A stretch of DNA of 64,000 nucleotides from Halanaerobium salsuginis (GCF_900114545.1 NZ_FOTI01000003.1:1-64000), one strand, 5' to 3'; shown: positions 10,827 through 24,186, numbered from the stretch's first letter. Notes: a model not told the origin generated them from the sequence alone. Made by a program: numbers and translations.

Positions 10827-11900
10827 ATGTTTGATTTAGAAGAAAAATTGGATAAATTGGTTGATAATTATCAGAAATTAAATAAAAAACTAAGTGATCC
10901 TGAAATAATAAATGATAGTGACAAATATCAAAAACTTTTGAAAAAACATGCTAAACTAAAAAAAATTATCGATAAATATCAAGAGTACAAGACTGCCAAA
11001 CAGGGCTTAGCAGAAGCACGGGAAATGCTTGAACTTGATGATGATCCTGATGTACAGGAACTGGCAGAAATGGAGATAGCTGAATTAGAACCGAAATTTA
11101 ATAAATTAGAAGAACGGCTGCCAATCATGCTGCTGCCTGATGATCCTAATGATGAAAAAAATGTTATTGTAGAGATTAGAGCTGGAGCTGGTGGTGATGA
11201 AGCTGCTCTTTTTGCTGCTGATCTTTATCGGATGTATGCCAGGTTTGCGGAAGGAAAAGGTTGGGTTGTCGAAGTAATGAGTGCAAATCCATCTGGTGCA
11301 GGTGGCTATAAAGAAATGATTTTTACTATTGAAGGAACTGATATCTTTAAATATTTAAAATACGAAAGTGGAGTGCACAGAGTCCAGCGGGTACCTTCTA
11401 CAGAATCAAGTGGTAGAATTCATACTTCAACAGCTACTGTTGCTGTTTTACCAGAAGCAGAGGAAGTAGATGTTGAGATTGATTCAAATGATTTAAAAGT
11501 TGATGTTTATCGTTCAAGTGGCCCAGGTGGTCAGAGCGTAAATACAACTGATTCAGCAGTTAGAATCACTCATTTGCCTACTGGCTTAACTGTTTCCTGC
11601 CAAGACGAGAAATCGCAGCATAAAAACAAAGCAAAAGCTATGCGAGTTTTACGAGCTCGCTTGCAGGAAAAGAAAGAGCAGGAAAAACAGGCAGAACGAG
11701 CTGAAGCGAGAAAATCACAAGTCGGTACTGGTGACCGAAGTGAAAAAATTAGAACTTATAATTTCCCTCAAGGAAGAGTAAGTGACCACCGGATCAACTT
11801 AACTTTACATCAGCTTGATAATATTCTTGATGGTGATTTAGACCCGGTAATTGAAGCTTTAATTGAGGAGGACAACCTGAAAAGATTGGAGAAGATCTAA
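10827..11900 (+). CDS. prfA: Peptide chain release factor 1
   Basis: RF1 recognises UAA and UAG stop codons. The peptidyl-tRNA hydrolysis motif GGQ is at residues 234-236 in [16 protein letters not shown]. The codon-reading tripeptide is PST in [14 protein letters not shown], matching the PxT signature of RF1; RF2 would have SPF. The length is 357. It is followed after 2 nt by prmC, whose product methylates this same GGQ glutamine. Confidence 0.97.
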   Translation: MFDLEEKLDKLVDNYQKLNKKLSDPEIINDSDKYQKLLKKHAKLKKIIDKYQEYKTAKQGLAEAREMLELDDDPDVQELAEMEIAELEPKFNKLEERLPIMLLPDDPNDEKNVIVEIRAGAGGDEAALFAADLYRMYARFAEGKGWVVEVMSANPSGAGGYKEMIFTIEGTDIFKYLKYESGVHRVQRVPSTESSGRIHTSTATVAVLPEAEEVDVEIDSNDLKVDVYRSSGPGGQSVNTTDSAVRITHLPTGLTVSCQDEKSQHKNKAKAMRVLRARLQEKKEQEKQAERAEARKSQVGTGDRSEKIRTYNFPQGRVSDHRINLTLHQLDNILDGDLDPVIEALIEEDNLKRLEKI

Positions 11901-11902
11901 AA

Positions 11903-12760
11903 GTGAATATTAAGCAACTTTTAAATCTAAGCACTGATTTCTTAGCTAAACAGGGTATTGTAAGTCCACGCCTTGATGCAGAAGTTATGCTAGCTGATTT
12001 ACTGCAAATGGAGCGAATTAATCTTTATGTTAAGTTTGATTATCCACTTAAAACAGGAGAAATAAATAGCTATCGTGAAATGATAAAACAGCGGGCACAG
12101 CATGTTCCAGTAGCTTATATTTTGGGCAAAAAAGAATTTATGTCACTTGATTTAATAATTAAAAAAGGTACTTTAATTCCTCGTCCTGATACAGAAAATC
12201 TGGTTGAAACAGTTCTCAATTATTGTAAAGAGGATGATCTTACAGAGGCTCAAATAATTGATGTTGGAACTGGGAGTGGAGCAATAGCAGTTAGTTTAGC
12301 TTATTATCTTGAATCAGCCCGTGTAGTAGGTGTTGATGTTTCCAAGATAGCACTTCAAACTGCTTCTCTAAATTGTGAAAAATTTGAATTAAATGATCGT
12401 CTCAAAATCCTGAAAAGTGATTTATTAACAGAATTTATTAAAAGAGAGATTAATGGAATAGATATTATTGTTGCAAATCCTCCTTATCTTACAGCTGCTG
12501 AAATGGAAGAAATTTCTGCTGAAGTAAAGCAAGAACCAGAGTTAGCTCTGCTGGCAGGGAAAGATGGACTTACTTATTATCGCAAGTTAATTCCACAGTC
12601 AGAGAAAGTATTGGCTGATGGGGGTCATATTTTTCTTGAAATTGGTTATCAGCAAGCCGAGTCAGTTAAAGCTCTTTTTTCAGATGATTGGCAGCAAATA
12701 GAAGTAATTAAAGATTATGCTGAACATGATCGAATTATTAAGGCAGTCTATGTTCCTTGA
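11903..12760 (+). CDS. prmC: Release factor glutamine methyltransferase
   Basis: PrmC transfers a methyl group from SAM to the glutamine of the GGQ motif in release factors. The N-terminal helical domain (1-85) is followed by a Rossmann methyltransferase with SAM loop VGTGSGAIAVSLA (about 115-128). The substrate-binding NPPY motif is at residues 192-195. The GTG start lies 2 nt after prfA and uses the GAGGAGG-like site within the end of prfA. The length of 285 is standard. Confidence 0.95.
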   Translation: MNIKQLLNLSTDFLAKQGIVSPRLDAEVMLADLLQMERINLYVKFDYPLKTGEINSYREMIKQRAQHVPVAYILGKKEFMSLDLIIKKGTLIPRPDTENLVETVLNYCKEDDLTEAQIIDVGTGSGAIAVSLAYYLESARVVGVDVSKIALQTASLNCEKFELNDRLKILKSDLLTEFIKREINGIDIIVANPPYLTAAEMEEISAEVKQEPELALLAGKDGLTYYRKLIPQSEKVLADGGHIFLEIGYQQAESVKALFSDDWQQIEVIKDYAEHDRIIKAVYVP

Positions 12761-12795
12761 TTTTTGATGATTAAATAAAAGGAGTATCAATTGGA

Positions 12796-13980
12796 ATGAA
12801 GAAAAAACTTGAGTTTCCAGAAAAATTTAGTACAGAAGTTTTAGAACCAATCATTAGTCGAAATGTTATAAAAAATTTTAGCCAGCTGCAGTCAAAGGAT
12901 AGATTAGCAATAATTAAAGATCTGCAGCAAGAACCAGCTGTAATTAAAGCAGCTGAATTGATTAAAGAAGGTGAAGTAGTTGCTCTACCTACTGAAACAG
13001 TTTATGGCTTAGCGGCTAATGCTCTCAATTCCAGGGCTGTTAAAAAAATTTTTGCAGCTAAAGGAAGACCGCAAGACAATCCTCTTATTATTCATATTGC
13101 CAGAAAGTCTGCTCTGGAAAAATTAGTTTCTAATCAGCTTGATAATAATTTAGAAAATTTACTGACTGAGTTTTGGCCAGGACCACTCACTTTGATATTT
13201 AATAAAAAACAGTTAGTTCCAGATCAAACTTCAGCAGGATTAAAAACTGTAGCAATTAGAATGCCTTCTCATCCGCTTTTTCTGGCTGTAATTGAGAAAA
13301 GTGGTTTTCCACTAGCAGCTCCCAGTGCTAATACTTCTGGTTATCCCAGTCCAACTAAAGCAGAGCATGTTTTTGCTGATCTTCACGGTAAAATACCTTT
13401 GATTTTAGATGGAGGAAGTTGTGAATTTGGACTTGAATCAACTGTAGTTGATTTAAGAAAGAAAACAGCAGTTGTTCTGAGGCCTGGAGCATTAAGTCGC
13501 GAAAAATTAGCTGCTTTTTTGGGAGAAGAAGTGAAAATAGCTGCTCCTGGGAAATTGCCAAAGAATAAAGCTGCTATTGCACCGGGGATGAAATATCGTC
13601 ATTATGCTCCTGAAAAAAAATTATATGTCTTACCAGTTGATTTTACTGGTGAGGAATTAGCCAGCCGAATTAATCTTCAGCAGGTTGATCGGATAGCTTT
13701 AATTACTGCCCGGGAAAATAAAATTGAACTTAGCTCTCAATTTAAAAAATTAACTAATAAAATTGAAATCAAACTGTTAAAAGTTTTTAATCGGCAACAG
13801 CCAGCTGAACTAGCTCATAAGTTATTTGATCTGTTAAGAAAACTTGATCAAGATTCTAAAGTTGAAGAAATTTACATTGAGTCGGTAGCTGGAACAGGAA
13901 TAGCAGAGGCTTTAATGAATAGAATTTATAAAGCTGCAGCAGCTGCAAATGATTTTCAGCCGGGAGGTGAAAATGATTAA
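12796..13980 (+). CDS. L-threonylcarbamoyladenylate synthase, Sua5 type
   Basis: The enzyme makes threonylcarbamoyl-AMP for t6A37 modification of ANN-decoding tRNAs. The YrdC domain (about 50-235) shows GEVVALPTETVYGLAANA, AKGRPQDNPLIIHI and PSANTSGYPSP. A linker with KYRHYAPEKKLYVL leads into a Rossmann-like C-terminal domain, which marks it as the long Sua5 form. About 48 residues precede the YrdC core with no recognised motif. It overlaps the next gene by 8 nt, as in the Bacillus ywlC region. Confidence 0.92.
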   Translation: MKKKLEFPEKFSTEVLEPIISRNVIKNFSQLQSKDRLAIIKDLQQEPAVIKAAELIKEGEVVALPTETVYGLAANALNSRAVKKIFAAKGRPQDNPLIIHIARKSALEKLVSNQLDNNLENLLTEFWPGPLTLIFNKKQLVPDQTSAGLKTVAIRMPSHPLFLAVIEKSGFPLAAPSANTSGYPSPTKAEHVFADLHGKIPLILDGGSCEFGLESTVVDLRKKTAVVLRPGALSREKLAAFLGEEVKIAAPGKLPKNKAAIAPGMKYRHYAPEKKLYVLPVDFTGEELASRINLQQVDRIALITARENKIELSSQFKKLTNKIEIKLLKVFNRQQPAELAHKLFDLLRKLDQDSKVEEIYIESVAGTGIAEALMNRIYKAAAAANDFQPGGEND

Positions 13981-14446
13981 AAAATTATTGTTTGTTTGTA
14001 CAGGCAATACCTGTCGTAGTCCAATGGCTGAATATTTATTAAGGGAAATTACAGCAGACTCGTCTAATCAGTCACTAGAAATTAGCTCAGCGGGAATTTC
14101 GGCTATTAGTGGCTCTGAAGCTAATGAAAAAGCAGCCGCAGTTATGGCAGAGCTTGGCATTGATTTAAGCGAACATCGTTCCCGCAATATTAATGAGATT
14201 GAATTAAGTCAGGAAGACTTAATATTAACAATGACCCGTAAACATAGCCGTGCTCTAATTTTAAATCATCCTGATTTAGCTGATAAAATATTCACATTAA
14301 AAGAATTTGCTAATGATGATCATCAAATAGAAAAAGATATTCAGGATCCGTTTGGCTTGTCAGAAGAAAAATATCGTTCTACTCGAGAAGAAATAAGGAC
14401 AGAACTTAAATTAATGGTAAAAAAGTTAAAAGATTTTTCCCTCTAA
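13973..14446 (+). CDS. Low-molecular-weight protein phosphatase, probably arginine phosphatase
   Basis: The active-site loop is CTGNTCRSPMAE near residue 8, and the general acid is in IQDPFGLSEEKY near the C-terminus. In Bacillus YwlE the threonine in CTGNTCRS gives specificity for phospho-arginine, and the same threonine is present here. The sua5-ywlE gene order also matches Bacillus. I therefore favour a protein-arginine phosphatase over a tyrosine phosphatase, though no arginine kinase is in the window. An earlier ATG at 13949 lies upstream of the GGGAGGTG ribosome site; the ATG at 13973 is right. Confidence 0.85.
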   Translation: MIKKLLFVCTGNTCRSPMAEYLLREITADSSNQSLEISSAGISAISGSEANEKAAAVMAELGIDLSEHRSRNINEIELSQEDLILTMTRKHSRALILNHPDLADKIFTLKEFANDDHQIEKDIQDPFGLSEEKYRSTREEIRTELKLMVKKLKDFSL

Positions 14447-14482
14447 AGAGGAGGACTAAGCTTGTTTAAGTAGAATAATTAT

Positions 14483-14496
14483 AATAAAGCTTTATT
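14483..14496. promoter_or_regulatory. 14-bp perfect palindrome upstream of upp
   Basis: AATAAAGCTTTATT overlaps a TATAAT sequence (14480-14485) in the gap before upp. No correctly spaced -35 was found. It may be an operator or chance in AT-rich DNA. Just upstream, an isolated AGGAGG site (14450-14455 region) precedes only a three-codon frame. Confidence 0.25.
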
Positions 14497-14548
14497 TAAC
14501 TTAAGTTATTGATAATAAATTATTAAAAAAATGAAGGGAGAATAAAAC

Positions 14549-15178
14549 TTGAGCGAATTACATGTAATGGATCATCCGCTGATTAGACACAAGGTAGCAA
14601 TAATTAGAGATAAAAATACTGGGCCAAAAGAATTTAGAGAGTTAGTTGATGAGGTAGCAACTTTAATGGCTTATGAAGTAACCAGAGATATGCCTTTAGA
14701 AGAAGTTGAAATTGAAACACCTATTACAAAAGATAAATTTAAAATGATAGCAGGTAAAAAAATGGGGATTGTTCCTATTTTAAGAGCTGGTTTAGGAATG
14801 CTTGATGGTGTTTTGAAATTAATTCCAGCTGCTAGAGTTGGTCATATTGGGCTTTATCGTGATCCAGAAACTTTAGAAGCAGTTGAGTATTATTGTAAAC
14901 TTCCTACAGATATTGAAGAAAGAGATTTGCTGGTTGTTGATCCAATGCTGGCAACTGGTAATACAGCAATGGAAGCAATTAAATTTCTTAAAGATAGAAA
15001 TCCTCGTAGTATAAAATTAATGGTTTTAATAGCTGCTCCAGAAGGAGTTAAAAAGATTCAGGAAGCACATCCTGATATTGATATTTGGACAGCTGCTCTT
15101 GACGAAAAACTTAATGATCATGCCTATATTGTGCCAGGCCTTGGTGATGCTGGTGACAGACTTTATGGAACTAAATAA
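14549..15178 (+). CDS. upp: Uracil phosphoribosyltransferase
   Basis: Upp converts uracil and PRPP to UMP in pyrimidine salvage. The product is 209 residues, with [17 protein letters not shown] near residue 75, the PRPP loop [16 protein letters not shown] near residue 130, and the uracil-binding C-terminus [15 protein letters not shown]. The start is TTG after GAAGGGAG. It keeps the upp-to-atp neighbourhood known from Bacillus and Clostridium, although rpiB and glyA are missing from the interval before it. Confidence 0.97.
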   Translation: MSELHVMDHPLIRHKVAIIRDKNTGPKEFRELVDEVATLMAYEVTRDMPLEEVEIETPITKDKFKMIAGKKMGIVPILRAGLGMLDGVLKLIPAARVGHIGLYRDPETLEAVEYYCKLPTDIEERDLLVVDPMLATGNTAMEAIKFLKDRNPRSIKLMVLIAAPEGVKKIQEAHPDIDIWTAALDEKLNDHAYIVPGLGDAGDRLYGTK

Positions 15179-15201
15179 TAACTGAGAAGGAGGTAAGTAA
15201 G

Positions 15202-16248
15202 TTGCTTTATCTAGCTGCATTTGTTGTAACTTTAATTCTTTCTTTAATTATAACACCACTTATAATTAAATATGCGCCTCGTTTTAATCTAATGGATTAT
15301 CCTGGGGAGAGAAAAATTAATCTTAAAGCTATCCCTACTGCAGGTGGAATAGCAATTTATCTTGCCTTTGTTTTGCCGTTAATATTCTTTTTGCCACTTA
15401 ACTCAACTGTAAAAGGTATTATAATTGGCAGTACTTATATGCTTATTCTGGGAATAATTGATGATAAATTTGAGCTCTCTGCGCCAATAAAGTTTTCAGG
15501 ACAGATAATTGGCGCTTTAATCTTGATTTATTTTGGAGTTAGAATTAATTATGTAACTAACCCCCTTGGAGGAGTTATTTATTTAGGAGTTTATTCAATT
15601 CCTTTAACTGTTTTCTGGATAGTAAGTATTATTAATACCATTAATTTAATTGATGGTCTTGATGGTCTTGCAGCAGGAGTTTCAATTATAGCTGTACTGA
15701 CTTTATTTGCAGTTGCTTTACAAGAAGGTCAATATTTAGCCTCTTTTCTGGCTATAATGCTGGCAGGCAGCTGTCTTGGATTTTTAAAGTATAATTTTAA
15801 TCCTGCTCAGATATTTATGGGAGATACTGGAGCAATGTTTATTGGTTATATTATTGCTGCTGTTTCAATTACAGGTGCCTTAAAGAGTGCAGCTGCAGTT
15901 ACTATTTTTGTACCAATGCTGGCTTTAGCAATTCCTATTTTAGATACTACTTTTGCTATAGCAAGACGTTTATTCAATGATCGACCAATTGGGCAGGCAG
16001 ATCGCGGCCATATCCATCACCGTTTATTGGCGATTGGCTTAAATCAAAAACAGGCTGTTATTTCAGTTTATTTAATTAGTGCTGTTCTGGGAGGAATAGC
16101 ATTTTTAATTAATGGTATTAATTTTAATAAGGCATTAACTATCTTTTTAGCAGTAATTTTAATTATTATTTATGGTGCTAAGCGATTAGGTATTTTTTCA
16201 GTTAAGTTGCCTAAAGAAAATTATTCTGTAGAAGATAGTCAGTCTTGA
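15202..16248 (+). CDS. wecA: Undecaprenyl-phosphate N-acetylglucosaminyl-1-phosphate transferase
   Basis: This is a polytopic membrane protein (about ten hydrophobic segments) of the MraY/WecA/TagO family, 348 residues. Family motifs are MDYPGERKINLKAIPTAGG, ILGIIDDKFEL, NLIDGLDGLAAG, FMGDTGAMFIG and the HIHHRLL signature that marks GlcNAc-1-P transferases. It should load undecaprenyl phosphate with a HexNAc-1-phosphate for O-antigen, capsule or wall polymer synthesis; in a diderm, WecA-like use is likely. The start is TTG. It is 23 nt after upp. Confidence 0.9.
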   Translation: MLYLAAFVVTLILSLIITPLIIKYAPRFNLMDYPGERKINLKAIPTAGGIAIYLAFVLPLIFFLPLNSTVKGIIIGSTYMLILGIIDDKFELSAPIKFSGQIIGALILIYFGVRINYVTNPLGGVIYLGVYSIPLTVFWIVSIINTINLIDGLDGLAAGVSIIAVLTLFAVALQEGQYLASFLAIMLAGSCLGFLKYNFNPAQIFMGDTGAMFIGYIIAAVSITGALKSAAAVTIFVPMLALAIPILDTTFAIARRLFNDRPIGQADRGHIHHRLLAIGLNQKQAVISVYLISAVLGGIAFLINGINFNKALTIFLAVILIIIYGAKRLGIFSVKLPKENYSVEDSQS

Positions 16249-16369
16249 TATTTATTTTATTCCGTAAAAATTGTTTGTTTTTAACAGAATCAATTTATAT
16301 TTAAAGATAAAATAAACAGTATCTGCAAATAATTGCGATTTTAAAAACTTTGTTGTTTAATTCACATAC

Positions 16370-16397
16370 TTGCTTGCAACTTTTACTTTTCTATAAT
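16370..16397 (+). promoter_or_regulatory. Probable promoter of the ATP synthase operon
   Basis: TTGCTT (16370-16375) and TATAAT (16392-16397) are separated by 16 nt, placing the start of transcription about 20 nt before the first atp gene. The rest of the gap 16249-16369 shows nothing recognisable. Confidence 0.6.
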
Positions 16398-16422
16398 AAA
16401 ATATTACAAAGGTTAGATAATT

Positions 16423-16644
16423 ATGAAACAGGAAAATTGGCGGCAAATTTTAAGAGCTTTTTCGCTTTTAACTGAGGTAGGTTTAATTATAATAATTTCA
16501 GCCGGTCTTGGTTTTGGGCTGGGCTATTTAATTGATAGTTTTTTGAATTTTAGTTTATTTTTCAAACTGCTTGGTTTAATCGTTGGTATTTTTGCAGGTT
16601 TTTATTCAGTTTATAAACTTTTAATCTCAACTTTTGATGATTAA
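16423..16644 (+). CDS. atpZ: AtpZ-like small ATP synthase accessory membrane protein
   Basis: The protein is 73 residues with two hydrophobic helices (about 18-40 and 47-68) separated by a short turn: GLIIIISAGLGFGLGYLID, then FKLLGLIVGIFAGFYSVYKL. This matches the AtpZ family (putative F0F1-ATPase subunit), which typically starts atp operons. A role in Mg2+ or Ca2+ movement or rotor assembly has been proposed for AtpI/AtpZ proteins. There is no clear ribosome site, and its ATG lies close to the predicted transcript start. Confidence 0.75.
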   Translation: MKQENWRQILRAFSLLTEVGLIIIISAGLGFGLGYLIDSFLNFSLFFKLLGLIVGIFAGFYSVYKLLISTFDD

Positions 16645-16757
16645 AAGTTTTCTAAAATAAATTTTGGCAGTTTTAGCTGTTTAAAGTAAGACAGCTGCAA
16701 ACTGTATATTTTACAAATTCTCTGAGTCTAAATAATTTGCAGAAAGGAGGAAGCAAA

Positions 16758-17698
<941 letters not shown>

Positions 17699-17803
17699 AC
17701 TTAAATAATTAGTTTAACTATTTTGCTTTAATTCTTGAAAGAAGTTTAGACAAAAAGTAAAAAAGTATTGAATAATGACTGTTGTTAACCAAAGGAGATT
17801 TTA

Positions 17804-18211
17804 ATGAAAGATATTAATGATCCTGTAAAAGTACAAAAAGAAATTTTAAAAAAAGTTTATTTGTTTTCATTGCTGCCTATCATTTCTTCGCTACTGGCAG
17901 GAGAATTTAAGGTCTTATTTGGCTTTATTTTTGGGCTTGTAATCGCTACTCTTCTTTTAAGGTTAAAATATAATAATATAGTTAGGGCATTGAGTATGCA
18001 AGAAGAATCAGCAGAAAAATTTATCAGAAATAGATATTTTTTGGAATATGCCCTTTACTTTTTTGTATTATTTACCGCAGCTAGAAATGATAATTTAAAC
18101 TTTCTTGCTGCAACAGTAGGATTATTTATGATAAAATTTGTAGTCTTACTGTGGACAGTTGCTGATCTAGTTAAAGATAGTTTTCAAAATAAACTTGATC
18201 AGTATAAATAA
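17804..18211 (+). CDS. atpI: AtpI-like ATP synthase accessory membrane protein
   Basis: The protein is 135 residues with four hydrophobic segments (about 20-35, 38-55, 83-98 and 104-125), as in the AtpI/ATP synthase I chain family that helps assemble the c ring. The family call rests on topology and location, since the sequence is weakly conserved. It lies between the two c-subunit genes, 105 nt after the first and 52 nt before the second. A possible internal promoter (TAGACA at 17747, AATAAT at 17771, 18 nt apart) precedes it. Confidence 0.65.
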   Translation: MKDINDPVKVQKEILKKVYLFSLLPIISSLLAGEFKVLFGFIFGLVIATLLLRLKYNNIVRALSMQEESAEKFIRNRYFLEYALYFFVLFTAARNDNLNFLAATVGLFMIKFVVLLWTVADLVKDSFQNKLDQYK

Positions 18212-18242
18212 TTTAATTTTTAGTTAGTTATTTGTTTTTTAA

Positions 18243-18521
<279 letters not shown>

Positions 18522-18535
18522 TAAGCGGTGGAAAA

Positions 18536-18566
18536 TTAAGTCGGGAGACTTAATCTCCTGACTTAA
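18536..18566 (+). promoter_or_regulatory. Intercistronic hairpin between atpE2 and atpF
   Basis: Thirteen bases at 18536-18548 pair with 18554-18566 (one G-U), with a loop of five. There is no T-run directly after it and the operon clearly continues. A role in mRNA processing or in protecting the upstream atpE message, to raise the level of subunit c, is inference. Confidence 0.6.
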
Positions 18567-18635
18567 TCTTACTATATTTTCCTGTTTTTATACTACTAAA
18601 GATAGGTCATTATATTTCAGGAGGTGAATGTACTC

Positions 18636-19136
18636 TTGGTTAATATTAATACTACAATGATATGGCAATTAATAAACTTTTTTGTATTGCTTTTTCTCTT
18701 AAAGAAGTTTCTTTATTCACCAGTAAAAAATATGCTGGAGCAGAGAGCTGCTCAGATCAATGGTGATCTTGATGCTGCTGAAGCAGAAAAAGAAAAAGTC
18801 GAAGAGTTAAAAGCAGAGTACGAGCAGAAATTAAGAAATGCCCGTAATGAAGCACAAAAGATTGTTGATAATGCTGAAACAAGAGCTAATAAGAAAGCTA
18901 AAGATATAATTAGTGAGGCTGAAACAAAAGCTGAAAATATAAAAGAAAAGAAATTAGCAGAAATTGAACAGGCTAAGAAGGAAGCAGTATCTGAACTTCG
19001 GGACAGCATTGCTGACTATACAATTCTAGCTACAAATAAACTAATCCAGGAGCAATTAGATAAAGAAAAACATCAGGTGATGATTAATCAATTTATCGAT
19101 GGTCTGGATAAAGAAAAGCTAGGTGAGCTGCAATGA
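18636..19136 (+). CDS. atpF: F0F1 ATP synthase subunit b
   Basis: Subunit b is the peripheral stalk. One N-terminal membrane helix (WQLINFFVLLFLLKKFLY) is followed by a long charged coiled coil rich in E, K and A, as in other b subunits. A GTG at 18624 overlaps the AGGAGGTG ribosome site, so the TTG at 18636 is preferred, giving 166 residues. Its stop overlaps the atpH start (ATGA), implying translational coupling. Confidence 0.93.
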   Translation: MVNINTTMIWQLINFFVLLFLLKKFLYSPVKNMLEQRAAQINGDLDAAEAEKEKVEELKAEYEQKLRNARNEAQKIVDNAETRANKKAKDIISEAETKAENIKEKKLAEIEQAKKEAVSELRDSIADYTILATNKLIQEQLDKEKHQVMINQFIDGLDKEKLGELQ

Positions 19137-19693
19137 GAAATGAAGTAGCTTCAAAATATAGTCGGGCTCTTTTTGATCTTGGTAAAGAAAAAGATAACCT
19201 GCCTGTTTTGCGGGATAGCTTGCTTGAATTTTGGCAGCTGGTAGTGGAAAATGAAGATTTGAATCAGGTTTTATTTCATCAGCGAATAATGCCCGAAGAC
19301 AAGAAGCGAATAATTGAAAAAATATTTTCTGATGAATTAGAAACAGATATTTTGCATTTTCTTTATATTTTAATTGATAAAAGAAGAGAATATTTTTTAG
19401 AATCAATTATAGATGAATTCAATAATCTTGTTGATCAAGAAGAAGATATTTTACATGTTGAAGTAACATCTGCTATAGAATTAGATGAACAAACGATTGA
19501 TAAATTAAAAGCTAAACTGGATCAACTGCTTAAATATAATATTCAGCTAACCAATAAAGTTGATCAGGAAATTATTGGTGGACTTGTACTTAAGGTTGAG
19601 GATTATATTATTGATGGTAGTCTGCGTAATGGACTTTATTCATTACAGCAGCAGCTTAAAGCGATTCCAGTAAGTAAGTTAGGGGTGAATTAA
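19133..19693 (+). CDS. atpH: F0F1 ATP synthase subunit delta
   Basis: Subunit delta links the F1 head to the b stalk. The product is 186 residues, with the N-terminal signature [15 protein letters not shown] and the C-terminal motif [23 protein letters not shown] typical of the OSCP/delta family. The ATG overlaps the atpF stop codon and one base separates it from atpA. Confidence 0.95.
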   Translation: MRNEVASKYSRALFDLGKEKDNLPVLRDSLLEFWQLVVENEDLNQVLFHQRIMPEDKKRIIEKIFSDELETDILHFLYILIDKRREYFLESIIDEFNNLVDQEEDILHVEVTSAIELDEQTIDKLKAKLDQLLKYNIQLTNKVDQEIIGGLVLKVEDYIIDGSLRNGLYSLQQQLKAIPVSKLGVN

Positions 19694-19694
19694 T

Positions 19695-21269
19695 TTGAAA
19701 CTAAGACCAGAAGAAATTAGTTCGATCATTAAAAAAGAAATAGAAAATTATGGCCAGAAGCTAGAGTCAACTGGTGTTGGTACCGTGCTTGATATCGGTG
19801 ATGGTATTGCTCATGTTTATGGACTTAAGGATGCTATGGCTGGTGAGTTATTAGAATTTCCTAATGAAGTTTTTGGCATGGTTTTAAACCTTGAAGAAGA
19901 TAATATCGGGGTTGTTTTACTTGGAGATGAAACCCTGATTGAAGAAGGTGATGATGTAAAACGAACCGGGAGAGTAGTTGAAGTTCCGGTTGGGGAAGCA
20001 TTGTTAGGGAGAGTTGTTAACCCACTTGGGCAGCCAATTGATGGTAAAGGTGCTATTGATAGTGATAAATATAGACCAATTGAATCAGAAGCTCCTGGTG
20101 TTGTACAGAGACAACCTGTAGAAGAGCCTTTACAAACAGGTTTAAAAGCTGTTGATGCAATGACTCCTATTGGTAGAGGCCAACGTGAATTAATTATTGG
20201 AGACCGTCAAACTGGTAAAACAGCAATTGGAGTAGATACAATTATTAATCAAAAAGATAATGATGTAATTTGTATTTATGTTGCTATTGGCCAGAAAAAC
20301 TCTACTGTTGCTCAGTTGACTGAACGATTAAGAGAAGAAGGCGCAATGGATTATACAATTGTAGTATCTGCTACAGCAAGTGAGCCTGCTCCAATTAGAT
20401 ATATTGCACCTTATGCTGGTTGTGCAATGGGCGAATATTTCATGTATGAAGAAGATAAAGATGTTTTAGTTGTTTATGATGACCTTTCCAAACATGCAGT
20501 GGCCTATCGTTCAATGTCCCTACTCTTGAGAAGACCACCTGGACGTGAAGCTTATCCAGGAGATGTATTCTATCTTCATTCTCGCCTACTTGAAAGAGCT
20601 GCCAAATTAAATGATGATCTTGGAGGGGGTTCTTTAACTGCTCTACCAATTATTGAAACACAAGCAGGAGATGTTTCTGCTTATATTCCAACTAATGTTA
20701 TCTCTATTACAGATGGTCAGATTTATCTAGAAAGCGAATTGTTTTTCTCTGGAGTTCGTCCTGCTGTTAATGTTGGTATATCTGTTTCCCGTGTTGGTGG
20801 TAATGCTCAAATTAAAGCGATGAAAAGTGTTGCTGGAACATTGCGGCTTGATCTTTCCCAGTATCGTGAATTAGAAGCATTCTCTCAATTTGGTTCTGAT
20901 CTTGATAAAGCAACTCAACAAAAGCTTAATCGTGGGGAAAGAATTGTTGAAATCCTGAAACAGAAACAATATTCTCCAATGCCAGTTGCTGAACAGGTAA
21001 TAATTATTTATACAGTTACTAACGGATATCTTGATGATTTACCAGTTGATAATCTGGGTAGATTTGAATCAGAATACTTAGGCTTTATTGATAGCAACTA
21101 TGCAGAAATAAAAAAAGATATAACAGAAAATGGCAAGCTAACTGATGAGTTAAAAGAAAAAATTAATCAGGCAGCTAAAGAATTTAAAGATATGTTCCAG
21201 GTTAAGAAAAATACAATTGTTGATATGGAAGATTCTGATACCGAAGCAGAGGAAGCTGAGGTGAACTAA
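19695..21269 (+). CDS. atpA: F0F1 ATP synthase subunit alpha
   Basis: Alpha is the non-catalytic nucleotide-binding subunit, 524 residues. The P-loop is [10 protein letters not shown] near residue 169. The signature [17 protein letters not shown], with [19 protein letters not shown] before it, is typical. The start is TTG after GGGGTG. The last 15 residues are an acidic tail ([15 protein letters not shown]), longer than usual and in keeping with a salt-adapted proteome. Confidence 0.97.
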   Translation: MKLRPEEISSIIKKEIENYGQKLESTGVGTVLDIGDGIAHVYGLKDAMAGELLEFPNEVFGMVLNLEEDNIGVVLLGDETLIEEGDDVKRTGRVVEVPVGEALLGRVVNPLGQPIDGKGAIDSDKYRPIESEAPGVVQRQPVEEPLQTGLKAVDAMTPIGRGQRELIIGDRQTGKTAIGVDTIINQKDNDVICIYVAIGQKNSTVAQLTERLREEGAMDYTIVVSATASEPAPIRYIAPYAGCAMGEYFMYEEDKDVLVVYDDLSKHAVAYRSMSLLLRRPPGREAYPGDVFYLHSRLLERAAKLNDDLGGGSLTALPIIETQAGDVSAYIPTNVISITDGQIYLESELFFSGVRPAVNVGISVSRVGGNAQIKAMKSVAGTLRLDLSQYRELEAFSQFGSDLDKATQQKLNRGERIVEILKQKQYSPMPVAEQVIIIYTVTNGYLDDLPVDNLGRFESEYLGFIDSNYAEIKKDITENGKLTDELKEKINQAAKEFKDMFQVKKNTIVDMEDSDTEAEEAEVN

Positions 21270-21271
21270 TA

Positions 21272-23601
<2,330 letters not shown>

Positions 23602-23604
23602 CCT

Positions 23605-24039
23605 ATGGCTGCTGCACCAAAAATCCAGTTAGATGTAGTAACACCACAAAAATTAGCTTATAGTGACCAAGTTGATCTTATTGAAGGACCTGCAGTTGAT
23701 GGTTTGATTGGAATTTTGCCTAAACATGCTCCTCTAGTAACTGCCATGAAGATTGGTGTAGTGAGAGTTGTTAAAGATGGCGAAGAAATCCAGATAGCTA
23801 TTAGTGAGGGCTTTATGGAAGTTAGACCAGATCAAATTAATTTAGTAGTTAGAACAGCTGAACTGCCGGAAGAGATTGATATAGAAAGAGCAGAGTCGGC
23901 CCGTGACCGAGCGGAAGAAAAATTACAGAGTTCTGGTGAAAACATTGATTTTGCTAGAGCAGAAGCATCTTATGAGCGCGCTGTTGCACGTCTAAAAGCT
24001 GCTGGTCATAATGATCGCTCTTATACAACTACTGTTTAA
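23605..24039 (+). CDS. atpC: F0F1 ATP synthase subunit epsilon
   Basis: Epsilon is the regulatory subunit of F1, 144 residues. The N-terminal beta sandwich contains [29 protein letters not shown], split here as the conserved 'G.iGILP.HaPLvt' pattern. It is followed by the two-helix C-terminal arm ([15 protein letters not shown] and [17 protein letters not shown]). It is the last gene of the operon, and a strong terminator follows. Confidence 0.95.
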   Translation: MAAAPKIQLDVVTPQKLAYSDQVDLIEGPAVDGLIGILPKHAPLVTAMKIGVVRVVKDGEEIQIAISEGFMEVRPDQINLVVRTAELPEEIDIERAESARDRAEEKLQSSGENIDFARAEASYERAVARLKAAGHNDRSYTTTV

Positions 24040-24061
24040 CAACTAATTTAATTAGTTTTTT

Positions 24062-24098
24062 AAAAGCAGTTTCAATTATTTTGAAACTGCTTTTTTAT
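24062..24098 (+). terminator. Terminator of the ATP synthase operon
   Basis: AAAAGCAGTTTCAA (24062-24075) pairs perfectly with TTGAAACTGCTTTT (24081-24094), followed by a T-rich stretch. Confidence 0.9.
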
Positions 24099-24147
24099 TT
24101 TAATTTTATTGATTAATAATAAAATTATTAAAAGTTTGCTAACTAGC

Positions 24148-24176
24148 TTGACAAATTGGCAAAAAAGAGTTAATAT
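24148..24176 (+). promoter_or_regulatory. Strong sigma-A type promoter of the GntR gene
   Basis: TTGACA (24148-24153, perfect -35) and TAATAT (24171-24176) are 17 nt apart. The predicted start of transcription falls next to the dyad at 24187. Confidence 0.75.
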
Positions 24177-24186
24177 CTATATATAC

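Noticed and set aside
14447-14475. AGGAGG followed by a three-codon frame after the phosphatase gene
   Set aside because: It is too short to call a gene; it may be a remnant of a lost gene, as this interval holds rpiB and glyA in Bacillus.
20440-20649. Minus-strand frame inside atpA, and similar antisense frames in atpD, lpxB, bamA and others
   Set aside because: They lie wholly within strongly conserved genes, lack ribosome sites and show no protein motif.
24062-24098. Inverted repeat as an insertion-element end
   Set aside because: A single hairpin with a T-run directly after atpC is explained by termination, and no matching distant copy was seen.
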